Below, in pieces: positions 1-6,215 of a DNA stretch of 19,755 bases (the stretch's first letter is position 1; each line of letters opens with the position of its first letter). Source of the stretch: an uncultured Oscillospiraceae bacterium (GTDB taxonomy: Bacteria; Bacillota; Clostridia; Oscillospirales; Oscillospiraceae). The position numbers and the translations under genes were made by a program. Location of the stretch: assembly GCA_900756575.1 (NCBI GenBank), contig CAAEKQ010000101.1:1-19755 (forward strand). Reading direction: 5' to 3'. Below the pieces are notes generated by a model that did not search any database, was not told the origin of the DNA, and saw only the letters and a program-made list of their open reading frames with translations.

Positions 1-228
1 AGGACCGCCGGGGCCACCAGGGCCACCGGGGCCGTCGTCCTTGAGCATGTTCAGGCTCATAGCCAGTGTGCCTGCCATGCGATCCAGTGCACCGTGAATG
101 GAACCAAAGGTATAATTGGTGCCAACGTCCTTCTTCCGCTGCTCGTCGGTGAGACCGTCCAGCAGGGCAAGCAGCTTCCGGTTCTGAAGCTGGTTAAATT
201 TTGCGATGACAATCATTGCGTCTTTCAT
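1..228 (-). CDS. DinB/YfiT-like four-helix-bundle protein, N-terminal part (runs off the left edge)
   Basis: Read leftward from ATG at 228, with a GGAGGC ribosome binding site 6 nt upstream. The 76 visible residues begin MKDAMIVIAKFNQ and continue with a helical stretch containing NRKLLALLDGLTDEQ and a segment ending FGSIHGALDRMAGTL. Such a helix with a conserved His is the usual first half of DinB-like proteins, metal-binding four-helix bundles often linked to thiol or stress chemistry. The frame stays open to base 1, so the C-terminal half lies outside the window. The last residues form a Gly-Gly-Pro repeat (DDGPGGPGGPGGP), which is odd for a compact bundle and probably forms a flexible loop. 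The family call rests on an N-terminal fragment and is moderate; the specific substrate is unknown. It lies downstream of queH on the same strand but has its own -10 element. Confidence 0.6.
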   Translation of the reverse strand, partial: MKDAMIVIAKFNQLQNRKLLALLDGLTDEQRKKDVGTNYTFGSIHGALDRMAGTLAMSLNMLKDDGPGGPGGPGGP

Positions 229-285
229 GGAATTGCCTCCTTCTTTTCGGTGAAACGCCAGAATAATTCCCTACGATTATACCAC

Positions 286-294
286 GGAGACGGA
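286..294 (-). promoter_or_regulatory. Extended -10 promoter of the DinB-like gene
   Basis: On the minus strand TGG-TATAAT (294 to 286) lies about 58 nt upstream of the start codon at 228. The TGn extension can compensate for the lack of a good -35; I see no convincing TTGACA at 16-18 bp. Confidence 0.5.
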
Positions 295-340
295 AAAAAC
301 GCACTGTTCAATTTTCATGGTCATCGCCCAGATGGCGCTG

Positions 341-886
341 TCAGCGAATGATTTTCTTCGCTTTGAGATAGCGCTCCTCCTCAGAGAAGATACAGCCGCA
401 GTATTTCTGCATATAAAAGCCCTTTTCTCGAGCCTTTTCCTGGCCCTCCTTAAAGTAGGGGCGGAAGTCTCGATAGAGGAACTCCACGCCGAACCGGTTG
501 GCCGCGTCCTGAGCGATCTCCCGCATGGCCTCGTGGCGCTGATAAGGACTGATAAACAGAGAGGAGGTAAAGGCGTCATAGCCGTTTTCCTTGGCAAACT
601 TCGCCGTTTCGCCCAGGCGCATTTCATAACACTTCATGCAGCGGCCGTCAATGTCGGCTGCCACCTCCCGGATGAAGGGGCGCAGAGCGTAATCGTTCTT
701 CTCGATGAGCTTTAATCCGATCTCCTGAGAGAAATCCCGAAGACAGTTCCGGCGGGAGCGATATTCCGTAAAGGGATGGATGTTGGGGTTATACCAGAAG
801 CCGTCGGGGCTCAGACCGTCCCCGCGCAGCGTTTCGATGCACATAAGGCTGCATGGGGCGCAGCAGATGTGGAGTAATAGTTTCAT
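341..886 (-). CDS. queH: Epoxyqueuosine reductase QueH
   Basis: 181 aa from the ATG at 886, chosen over an in-frame ATG 30 nt upstream because GGAGGTGTCAAA directly precedes it. QueH reduces epoxyqueuosine to queuosine in the wobble base of GUN-anticodon tRNAs, the last step of queuosine synthesis, and is the non-orthologous replacement of cobalamin-dependent QueG. The family signature is clear: HICCAPCS near the N-terminus (Cys8, Cys9, Cys12), RCMKCYEMRL in the middle and YCGCIFSEEERY near the C-terminus. These are the cysteines that hold the iron-sulfur and adjacent metal centre. There is also a conserved WYNPNIHP segment and a TSSLFISPYQ stretch. Length is close to the usual 180-200 aa and nothing appears missing. 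No other queuosine gene is in the window, so it is either a stand-alone maturation gene or part of a scattered pathway. Confidence 0.92.
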   Translation of the reverse strand: MKLLLHICCAPCSLMCIETLRGDGLSPDGFWYNPNIHPFTEYRSRRNCLRDFSQEIGLKLIEKNDYALRPFIREVAADIDGRCMKCYEMRLGETAKFAKENGYDAFTSSLFISPYQRHEAMREIAQDAANRFGVEFLYRDFRPYFKEGQEKAREKGFYMQKYCGCIFSEEERYLKAKKIIR

Positions 887-904
887 TTTGACACCTCCAA
901 ACAT

Positions 905-933
905 ATTGTACATCAAACCGCTCCAGTTGAAAA
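905..933 (-). promoter_or_regulatory. Probable queH promoter
   Basis: Minus strand TTTTCA (933-928), 17 bp spacer, TACAAT (910-905). This would give a very short leader before the ribosome binding site at about 897. The -35 matches 4 of 6 consensus positions. Confidence 0.4.
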
Positions 934-987
934 GAGGGAAAATTGGGCTGTTTTATGGAGAAATTGTGTAGGATGGGGCTGCGATGC

Positions 988-1015
988 TTTACTTTTTGCA
1001 CTTTCGTGCTATAAT
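988..1015 (+). promoter_or_regulatory. Promoter of the AraC-type regulator
   Basis: TTTACT (988-993), 16 bp spacer, TATAAT (1010-1015), with a TGC extension just before the -10. The predicted transcription start near 1022 lies before the chosen start at 1082 and argues against translation from the TTG at 1037. Confidence 0.6.
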
Positions 1016-1081
1016 GAATACAATACATTTTGTAGGTTGCGGGAAATGAAACGTCCGTTCCTGCAATCGGGAGGGGCCACT

Positions 1082-2482
1082 ATGGCACAGGATGTTGTAC
1101 GTTTTGAATCTTTGTTTTCTGCGCCCGCTGAAAAGTCTGCGGCGCCGACGACCGCTACCTCTGCTCCTTTGCCGGTTCGTCCGGGACATGAGGCACCGCC
1201 AAGGGCGGATCCGGGGGCACCTGCTGTGATGAAAGACAGCTATCAGGATCTGGAGCGTAAATACCGGCATCGTACCTATCAGGCCCAGGAGCTGATGGTA
1301 GAAAAGCTGCTTCGGGGGCATGTGGTGCAGTCCGAGGCGCTGGAGCGCAAGCTCAATATGTTTGAGCTGCACTTCGAGGGCCAGCAGTTTATGGTGGTGC
1401 TGGTGCGTCCGGAAGGCGAGGAAAACAGCTTTGCCGACTATGCCAGTGATATTCGCGACGGGGGGCAGGTGGGACTGATCGTCTCCTCCATTTTCTCCGA
1501 GCTGCTGGGGGAGCACTATGGCTGCTATCCCTCCAACCTGGATGACCGGTATGCATTTCTTCTGAACTTTACTTCAGAGGATGAGGCGGCGGTTTCTGCC
1601 GACGTTGCCGCCATCTGCCGGGACGCAGTGAAGTTTATTCAGGATAATTTTTGCCTGTCGCTGCGGGTTTGCGTCAGCGGCATGGGTCAGGGGCTGTATT
1701 CCCTCCACGAGAGCTTCCGGGAGACGGATATTGTCTCCAGGGATCGGAACACCGTGTATGTAGACGGGGTCTGCGTCCGTGCTGAGGGCGGCAAGATTGC
1801 AGGCGGCCGCCGTCCCGAGCCCTCCATTGAGAAGCAGTATCTCAATGCACTGGTCACGCAGGACTTCCAGACGGCTCTGGAGCTGACGCTGGAACGGGTA
1901 CATACGCTGTATATGGAGGACGGAAAGCCGGATCTCAACCGGGTGAAGATGTTCCTCAATATGCGCCTCCATACCACTGGCAACGTTCTGGCGGCCCCCA
2001 TGGACGGAATGGGCGAGGACGGCAAAAAGCTGGGCGACGATGTGATGCACCTTGACCACTGCAATACCATTGAGGATGTGGAGAAATCCCTGACCCAGAT
2101 TTTTGGCAAGCTGGACAGCCACTTTAACGTCGCGCCCACCGACTATACCGGTACCACTGGCAAGGTCATCCATCTCGTCAGCAAAAAGTATATGGAGCCG
2201 GATCTGTCTGTGGAAATGATCTGCGATTGTCTGGGCAAATCCCGGAGCTATCTGAGCCGAATGTTCAAGGAAAACACCGGTATGAACCTGCTGGATTATC
2301 TCCATACCACCCGGCTGACCGAGGCGAAAAAGCTGCTGAATGAGACGGATCTTGGCATTTCTGAGATTGCCTCCAAGGTGGGCTACTATTCCGGCTGGAC
2401 CCTAGCCCGGGTATTTAAGCGCTATGAGGGTATCACCCCCACCGCTTACCGCAAGGCGTTTTGTAACAACCACGAGGAGTAA
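1082..2482 (+). CDS. AraC-family transcriptional regulator (YesN-like, no receiver domain)
   Basis: 466 aa. The ATG at 1082 has GGGAGGGG at a proper distance; in-frame TTG 1037 and ATG 1046 upstream are poorer. Residues 1-65 are rich in Ala, Pro and Thr and look disordered. From about residue 70 an amphipathic stretch with EKLLRGHVV and KLNMFELHFEGQQFMVVLV resembles the linker/regulatory domain that follows the receiver in YesN-type regulators. The last 100 residues are a standard AraC double helix-turn-helix: LSVEMICDCLGKSRSYLSRMFK, then ISEIASKVGYYSGWTLARVFK and the closing GITPTAYRK. There is no response-regulator domain and no membrane segment, so the signal is probably cytoplasmic and sensed by the middle domain. 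It lies upstream of the acyltransferases, but these have their own promoter, so control of them is only a guess. Target and ligand are unknown. Confidence 0.85.
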   Translation: MAQDVVRFESLFSAPAEKSAAPTTATSAPLPVRPGHEAPPRADPGAPAVMKDSYQDLERKYRHRTYQAQELMVEKLLRGHVVQSEALERKLNMFELHFEGQQFMVVLVRPEGEENSFADYASDIRDGGQVGLIVSSIFSELLGEHYGCYPSNLDDRYAFLLNFTSEDEAAVSADVAAICRDAVKFIQDNFCLSLRVCVSGMGQGLYSLHESFRETDIVSRDRNTVYVDGVCVRAEGGKIAGGRRPEPSIEKQYLNALVTQDFQTALELTLERVHTLYMEDGKPDLNRVKMFLNMRLHTTGNVLAAPMDGMGEDGKKLGDDVMHLDHCNTIEDVEKSLTQIFGKLDSHFNVAPTDYTGTTGKVIHLVSKKYMEPDLSVEMICDCLGKSRSYLSRMFKENTGMNLLDYLHTTRLTEAKKLLNETDLGISEIASKVGYYSGWTLARVFKRYEGITPTAYRKAFCNNHEE

Positions 2483-2515
2483 CTGTAGATACTTCACAAA
2501 GCCTACACATTGCCG

Positions 2516-2544
2516 TTGCAAAACCTTCATAATTCTGCTATAAT
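2516..2544 (+). promoter_or_regulatory. Promoter of the first acyltransferase
   Basis: TTGCAA (2516-2521), 17 bp, TATAAT (2539-2544), with a TGC extension before the -10. The core TCTGCTATAATCAC recurs almost unchanged in front of the second acyltransferase (TCTGGTATAATCAC). Confidence 0.75.
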
Positions 2545-2577
2545 CACCTCTGGAGAAAATTCCAGGGGTGATTTTTA

Positions 2578-3588
2578 ATGGATGGATATCAGAGAATCAG
2601 CCGCTACAAGTCCCAGCTGATGGGCATGGCGGTGATGGTGGTTGTCTACGGGCATCTGCTGTATTACCATAGCTGGTTGAAAAACTACGAAGACCTCAAC
2701 TTTACCATTTGGTATACCCTGGGGTCTGTGGAAATGTTTATGTTTGTCTCGGGCTTCGGCATTTATCATTCGCTGAAGAAGAACCGGGATTCCTTTACCT
2801 TCTACCGCCGGAGACTGTCCCGGCTGCTGCCGTCGTTTTTGCCGGTGATGATCGCCTGGTGTGCGGCTGGAATGCTGATGCGGGACATGACCGTGGGGCA
2901 GGCCCTGGGCAACCTGACGGGGCTTGGCTGGTGGTTCCAGCAGAAGCAGCAGTTTAACTGGTACATCCCGGCAATTTTGGTGCTGTATCTGCTGTCACCG
3001 CTGTTTTTCGACTGCATTGAGCGGCTGGGGAAGAAAAGCGTTTTGGTATTCCCGGCACTGTTCATTGTGATTATGGCAGGCTGGGGTTCCAATCTGCTGA
3101 TGGCAGTGACCCGGTTCCCCACCTATTTCCTGGGCATGTATTTTGGCGCACGGTTCTATGAGGGGAAAAAGCCTACCCGCCGTCAGGTATGGGTTTGGAC
3201 GGTGGTGGCACTGATTGCCATGGCGATTGTGCCCTATTTCTTCCTGATCGGCAGAAAGTATCTCTGGAACTACGGTATGTACTGGATTCTGTTCTTCTTC
3301 TCCACCCCGGCTACGGCGTTCGGCCTGACGAAGATTATGGAATGGCAGGAGAAAAACGCCCTGGGCCGGAAGGTCAACGGCGTGTGGAACTTCCTGGGTA
3401 CCCGTTCCTTTGAGATCTATCTCTGCCACCTGGCCTTCTATGAGCTGTGCCTGGCGCTGAAGGTCCAGGGCTGGGGAAAATGGATTCTCATTGCGGGGAT
3501 CGGCACCTGCATGGGCATCGTCTACCATCAAATCGTAAACTGGGCAACGGCCAAGTGGAAAGCCAGAAAGGCCGCTGCATCTGCATAA
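2578..3588 (+). CDS. Acyltransferase family 3 (OafA/NolL-like) integral membrane protein, copy 1
   Basis: 336 aa, ATG at 2578 with AGGGGTGA upstream. Acyltransferase-3 proteins are polytopic membrane enzymes that move acetyl or other acyl groups onto sugars, peptidoglycan, polysaccharide or lipids. Visible family marks are the first membrane helix ending in VVVYGHLLYYH with the conserved histidine (His26), a cytoplasmic basic stretch FYRRRLSRLLPSFLP, the FNWYIPAILVLYLLSPLFF segment, and FEIYLCHLAFYEL near the C-terminus. About ten hydrophobic helices are apparent, with no fused SGNH domain. The start sequence YQRISRYKSQLMG is shared exactly with the neighbouring paralog at 3712. The substrate cannot be read from the sequence; a cell-envelope or exopolysaccharide glycan is the usual guess. 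Confidence 0.88.
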   Translation: MDGYQRISRYKSQLMGMAVMVVVYGHLLYYHSWLKNYEDLNFTIWYTLGSVEMFMFVSGFGIYHSLKKNRDSFTFYRRRLSRLLPSFLPVMIAWCAAGMLMRDMTVGQALGNLTGLGWWFQQKQQFNWYIPAILVLYLLSPLFFDCIERLGKKSVLVFPALFIVIMAGWGSNLLMAVTRFPTYFLGMYFGARFYEGKKPTRRQVWVWTVVALIAMAIVPYFFLIGRKYLWNYGMYWILFFFSTPATAFGLTKIMEWQEKNALGRKVNGVWNFLGTRSFEIYLCHLAFYELCLALKVQGWGKWILIAGIGTCMGIVYHQIVNWATAKWKARKAAASA

Positions 3589-3597
3589 GAACAGCGC

Positions 3598-3629
3598 GGG
3601 AGAGTCTGCATGGGCGGGCTCTCCCATTT
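3598..3629 (+). terminator. Possible intrinsic terminator after acyltransferase copy 1
   Basis: GGGAGAG (3598-3604) pairs with CTCTCCC (3619-3625) across a 14-nt loop, followed by ATTTT. The stem is perfect but the T run is short, so termination may be partial. Confidence 0.55.
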
Positions 3630-3675
3630 TCTGCGCATAAAAATACGAAAACCCATAGGATTTTTCCATAGAATC

Positions 3676-3684
3676 TGGTATAAT
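3676..3684 (+). promoter_or_regulatory. Extended -10 promoter of the second acyltransferase
   Basis: TGG-TATAAT at 3676-3684, 27 nt before the start codon at 3712. There is no good -35, but the TGn extension is present and the surrounding bases match the promoter of copy 1, so the duplication appears to have included the promoter core. Confidence 0.6.
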
Positions 3685-3711
3685 CACAGGAAGTATGTAA
3701 GGAGTGAGAAT

Positions 3712-4701
3712 ATGAACGCATATCAGCGGATCAGCCGCTATAAGTCCCAGCTCATGGGCATAGCGATTCTGATCGTGGTCTATGGTCACTTTTTCTATTA
3801 TCACAGCGGCCTCAAGGATTATACCCAGCTGAATATCACCATGTGGTATACGGTGGGCTCGGTGGACATTTTTATGTTCCTCTCCGGCTTCGGCATTTAC
3901 CATTCCCTGAGCAAAAATGACAATCCGCTGCAGTTCCTCCAGCGGCGAATGAGCCGCCTTTTGCCTGCGTATCTGCCCTTTATCGTGCTGTATTGCGGGT
4001 TTTCTCTGGCGGTGGGCTGGATGAACAAGTTCCAGGCCCTGGGCAACCTGACCACCTTTGGCTGGTGGGGGCAGCAGGGGGGACAGTTCAACTGGTATAT
4101 TCCCACGATTATCGGGATGTATCTGTTTTCTCCGCTGTTTTACCATGTGATGAAAGCCTATGGACGGAAATCCCTGTGGGTGATCCCGCTGCTGTTTTTG
4201 ATGGAAGCCGGGGCCATTGGCTCAAGCCTGATGATTGGCGTCAGCCGGTTCCCTGTCTACTTTTTGGGGATGTATCTGGGCCGGGAAGCCATGGAAGGCC
4301 GTCAGCCCTCCCGACGGCATTTGGCCGTCTCCGGAATCCTGCTGGCGGTAAGCATGGTGGGGCTGTTTTATCTGGTGAAGCGGCATCCCAATTCCCTGAG
4401 CCGATTTGGCTTCTGGTGGCACCCATTCCTTTTTAGCACCCCAGGCTGCCTGTATTTCACCACCTGGTGTCTGGAAAAGCACGAAAAATGGGGCTTGACC
4501 CGTTTTATCAACCGGGGCCTGGGCTTTTTGGGTAGCCGGAGCTTTGAAATCTATCTGTGGCACCTGATGGTCTATTCTGTGGCGCTGTATCTGGGGCTCC
4601 AGGGCTGGGGCATCTGGATTGTCATGGCGGTTTTGGGCATTGCGGCAGGCTGCATCTATAGCACCATCATTACGAAACTTACTTCCCGGAGAAAATCATG
4701 A
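3712..4701 (+). CDS. Acyltransferase family 3 integral membrane protein, copy 2
   Basis: 329 aa from ATG at 3712, preceded by AAGGAGTGAGAAT. An open upstream extension to 3610 is rejected because it would include the promoter. It is the tandem paralog of the gene at 2578, sharing the N-terminal YQRISRYKSQLMG, the IVVYGHFFYYH helix with His26, FMFLSGFGIYHSLSK, QFNWYIPTIIGMYLFSPLF, and FEIYLWHLMVYSV near the end. The two differ most in the central helices and loops, which suggests different acceptors or donors. Its last codons overlap the following EamA gene by ATGA, so the two are translationally coupled and may act on one process, for instance modification of a surface molecule. The substrate is unknown. 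Confidence 0.88.
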   Translation: MNAYQRISRYKSQLMGIAILIVVYGHFFYYHSGLKDYTQLNITMWYTVGSVDIFMFLSGFGIYHSLSKNDNPLQFLQRRMSRLLPAYLPFIVLYCGFSLAVGWMNKFQALGNLTTFGWWGQQGGQFNWYIPTIIGMYLFSPLFYHVMKAYGRKSLWVIPLLFLMEAGAIGSSLMIGVSRFPVYFLGMYLGREAMEGRQPSRRHLAVSGILLAVSMVGLFYLVKRHPNSLSRFGFWWHPFLFSTPGCLYFTTWCLEKHEKWGLTRFINRGLGFLGSRSFEIYLWHLMVYSVALYLGLQGWGIWIVMAVLGIAAGCIYSTIITKLTSRRKS

Positions 4702-5588
4702 AACAAGTTCGCGCGAATCTCCTGCTGCTGCTCACGGCGATGATCTGGGGCGCTGCCTTTGTGGCCCAGAGCGTCAGCATGGATTATGTTGGCCCCTTTA
4801 CGTTCCTGTGCAGCCGGTCTATCTTAGGTGGCGTTGTGCTGCTGCCGGTGATTGCAGTGATGGGGAAGGGCAAAAAGAAGAAAGAAACAAGGCCGGGAAA
4901 CCGGAACATCCTGCTCCTTGGCGGCATCTGCTGCGGCGTAATGCTGTTTATCGGCAGTGCTCTCCAGCAGATCGGCATTCAGTATACCACCGCCGGAAAG
5001 GCCGGATTTATCACGGCCATGTATATGGTGCTGGTGCCCATCTGCGGGCTGTTCTTTGGGAGAAAGCCCGGCGGTAAGACCTGGGCCGCCGTGGTGGTGG
5101 CGCTGGTGGGGATGTATCTCCTGTGCCTCTATAGCAGCGGCATTCAGAACCTCAGCAAGGGCGACCTGCTGGAGATGCTCTGCGCATTGGGCTTTACGGG
5201 GCATATTCTGGTGGTGGACCATTTTTCCCCCAAGGGGGATGGCGTGAAAATGAGCTGCATTCAGTTCTTCGTTTGCGGCATTTTGGCGGGAATCTTTATG
5301 CTGATTCTGGAGGAGCCCAGCTGGGAGAATATCTGTACCGCCGCCGTGCCCATCCTTTATGCGGGCATTTTGTCCAGCGGCGCGGGCTATACCCTGCAAA
5401 TCGTGGCCCAGAAGGATACACAGCCCACGGTGGCGTCCCTGCTTATGAGCCTGGAGTCGGTGTTCAGCCTGATTTTTGGCTGGATTTTGCTGAAGGAGGC
5501 CATGAGCGGCGTGGAGCTGCTGGGCTGCGTCCTGATGTTCGCGGCGATTATCTGGGTGCAGCTGCCCGACAAAAAGAAGACTGCATAA
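4698..5588 (+). CDS. EamA (drug/metabolite transporter superfamily) permease
   Basis: 296 aa starting with the ATG inside the ATGA overlap with the upstream gene; GGAGAA lies just before it. Two repeated EamA halves are visible. The first begins ANLLLLLTAMIWGAAFVAQS and includes YTTAGKAGFITAMYMVLVPI; the second begins near SKGDLLEMLCALGFTGHILVVD and includes PTVASLLMSLESVFSLIFGWILL. About ten membrane helices are expected, and the length is typical (280-310 aa). The family exports amino acids, nucleosides or other metabolites; the substrate cannot be deduced here. A basic loop after helix 2 (KGKKKKETRPG) fits the positive-inside rule for a cytoplasmic loop. The gene is followed by a strong bidirectional terminator. 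Confidence 0.9.
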   Translation: MKQVRANLLLLLTAMIWGAAFVAQSVSMDYVGPFTFLCSRSILGGVVLLPVIAVMGKGKKKKETRPGNRNILLLGGICCGVMLFIGSALQQIGIQYTTAGKAGFITAMYMVLVPICGLFFGRKPGGKTWAAVVVALVGMYLLCLYSSGIQNLSKGDLLEMLCALGFTGHILVVDHFSPKGDGVKMSCIQFFVCGILAGIFMLILEEPSWENICTAAVPILYAGILSSGAGYTLQIVAQKDTQPTVASLLMSLESVFSLIFGWILLKEAMSGVELLGCVLMFAAIIWVQLPDKKKTA

Positions 5589-5592
5589 AAAT

Positions 5593-5624
5593 TTGCCTGC
5601 TGTGGATTTGTCCGCAGCAGGCAA
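5593..5624. terminator. Bidirectional intrinsic terminator between convergent genes
   Basis: TTGCCTGCTG (5593-5602) pairs perfectly with CAGCAGGCAA (5615-5624), and inner GG/CC can also pair. A-rich sequence precedes it and T-rich sequence follows, so it can stop both the EamA gene (plus) and the thioesterase gene (minus). Confidence 0.85.
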
Positions 5625-5629
5625 TTCGT

Positions 5630-6031
5630 TTACTTTTGTTCCGGTCCCCGGTCAAAGCAGGAGAAGGTGCCGGTGGCCAGCAGCTTTTCTCCGGCGGAAA
5701 TGGTCACCTGAAAGGTCTTAATGGTCCTGCCGGAATGGATGGGCGTGGCCAGGGTGGTGAGGGTGCCCTCGGTTACATTGGAAAGGTAGTGAAAATCGCC
5801 GCTGAGGGTCACGGGGCGGTCTCCCAACGCCCGGGCAAAGGCGGACACCACACAGTCTGCCATGGTATACAGCAGTCCGCCGTGGATGGTCTCACCGGTG
5901 TTTTTGCAGTAATCGGCCACGGACAGCTGGGCCTCGCAGCATTCCGGCTCCAGTTTTGTGATCCGGATACCGCAGTGATTCATAAAGCGGTTTTCACGGT
6001 TGGTAAACTCCATTTGCTGAGAAAATGTCAT
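5630..6031 (-). CDS. PaaI-family hotdog-fold thioesterase
   Basis: 133 aa from ATG at 6031, with GGAGGCG 7-8 nt upstream. The hallmark of PaaI/YdiI-type acyl-CoA thioesterases is visible in the middle: NTGETIHGGLLYTMADC, where an Asn precedes the HGG turn at the start of the long hotdog helix and an acidic residue follows in that helix. Then come VTLSGDFHYLSNVTEG and a C-terminal strand VTISAGEKLLATGTFSCF. The length is typical of a single hotdog domain, which works as a dimer or tetramer in the cytoplasm. The likely reaction is hydrolysis of acyl- or aryl-CoA, but the substrate is unknown. It is divergent from the glycogen operon, and the shared intergenic region contains a perfect inverted repeat, so the two may share a regulator. 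Confidence 0.88.
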   Translation of the reverse strand: MTFSQQMEFTNRENRFMNHCGIRITKLEPECCEAQLSVADYCKNTGETIHGGLLYTMADCVVSAFARALGDRPVTLSGDFHYLSNVTEGTLTTLATPIHSGRTIKTFQVTISAGEKLLATGTFSCFDRGPEQK

Positions 6032-6064
6032 GATGGTGCGCCTCCGGTTTCAATCTCTATTTGT

Positions 6065-6094
6065 ATTATAATGCGCCTGTCAACTTCTTGACAG
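6065..6094 (-). promoter_or_regulatory. Probable promoter of the thioesterase gene
   Basis: On the minus strand, perfect TATAAT (6070-6065) lies 18 bp from CTGTCA (6094-6089), which matches 4 of 6 consensus -35 positions. The -35 lies inside the inverted repeat at 6076-6095. Confidence 0.5.
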
Positions 6095-6095
6095 G
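6076..6095. promoter_or_regulatory. Perfect inverted repeat, candidate operator of the divergent promoters
   Basis: CCTGTCAA (6076-6083), spacer CTTC, TTGACAGG (6088-6095): an 8-bp perfect dyad. The right arm contains the whole -35 hexamer of the glycogen operon promoter, and the dyad also covers the -35 area of the divergent thioesterase promoter. A dimeric regulator bound here would block both. It could also be read as a short RNA hairpin, but it lies upstream of both expected transcription starts. Confidence 0.55.
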
Positions 6096-6116
6096 AGGGA
6101 AAATGACCGGTACAAT
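6088..6116 (+). promoter_or_regulatory. Main promoter of the glycogen operon
   Basis: TTGACA (6088-6093), exactly 17 bp, TACAAT (6111-6116): consensus except for one base of the -10. The expected start is near 6123, giving a leader of about 93 nt before glgB. Confidence 0.75.
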
Positions 6117-6132
6117 AAACTCGGATATTTAT

Positions 6133-6196
6133 ATACCGTGAAGACATTCTGCGGTATGACTCGATTTGTTTTGCGGCAGCACAGGGGCCCGGCCCC
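6133..6196 (+). other. Leader of glgB with two small hairpins
   Basis: ATACCG (6133-6138) can pair with CGGTAT (6152-6157). GGGG and CCCC inside GGGGCC-C-GGCCCC (6184-6196) form a GC hairpin only a few bases before the weak ribosome binding site GATGAGG (6202-6208). These could tune translation of glgB. I recognise no known riboswitch. Confidence 0.35.
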
Positions 6197-6215
6197 GGAA
6201 AGATGAGGTTTTTAC

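Noticed and set aside
1037..1081. Upstream TTG or ATG start for the AraC gene
   Set aside because: They lack good ribosome binding sites, while GGGAGGGG precedes the ATG at 1082.
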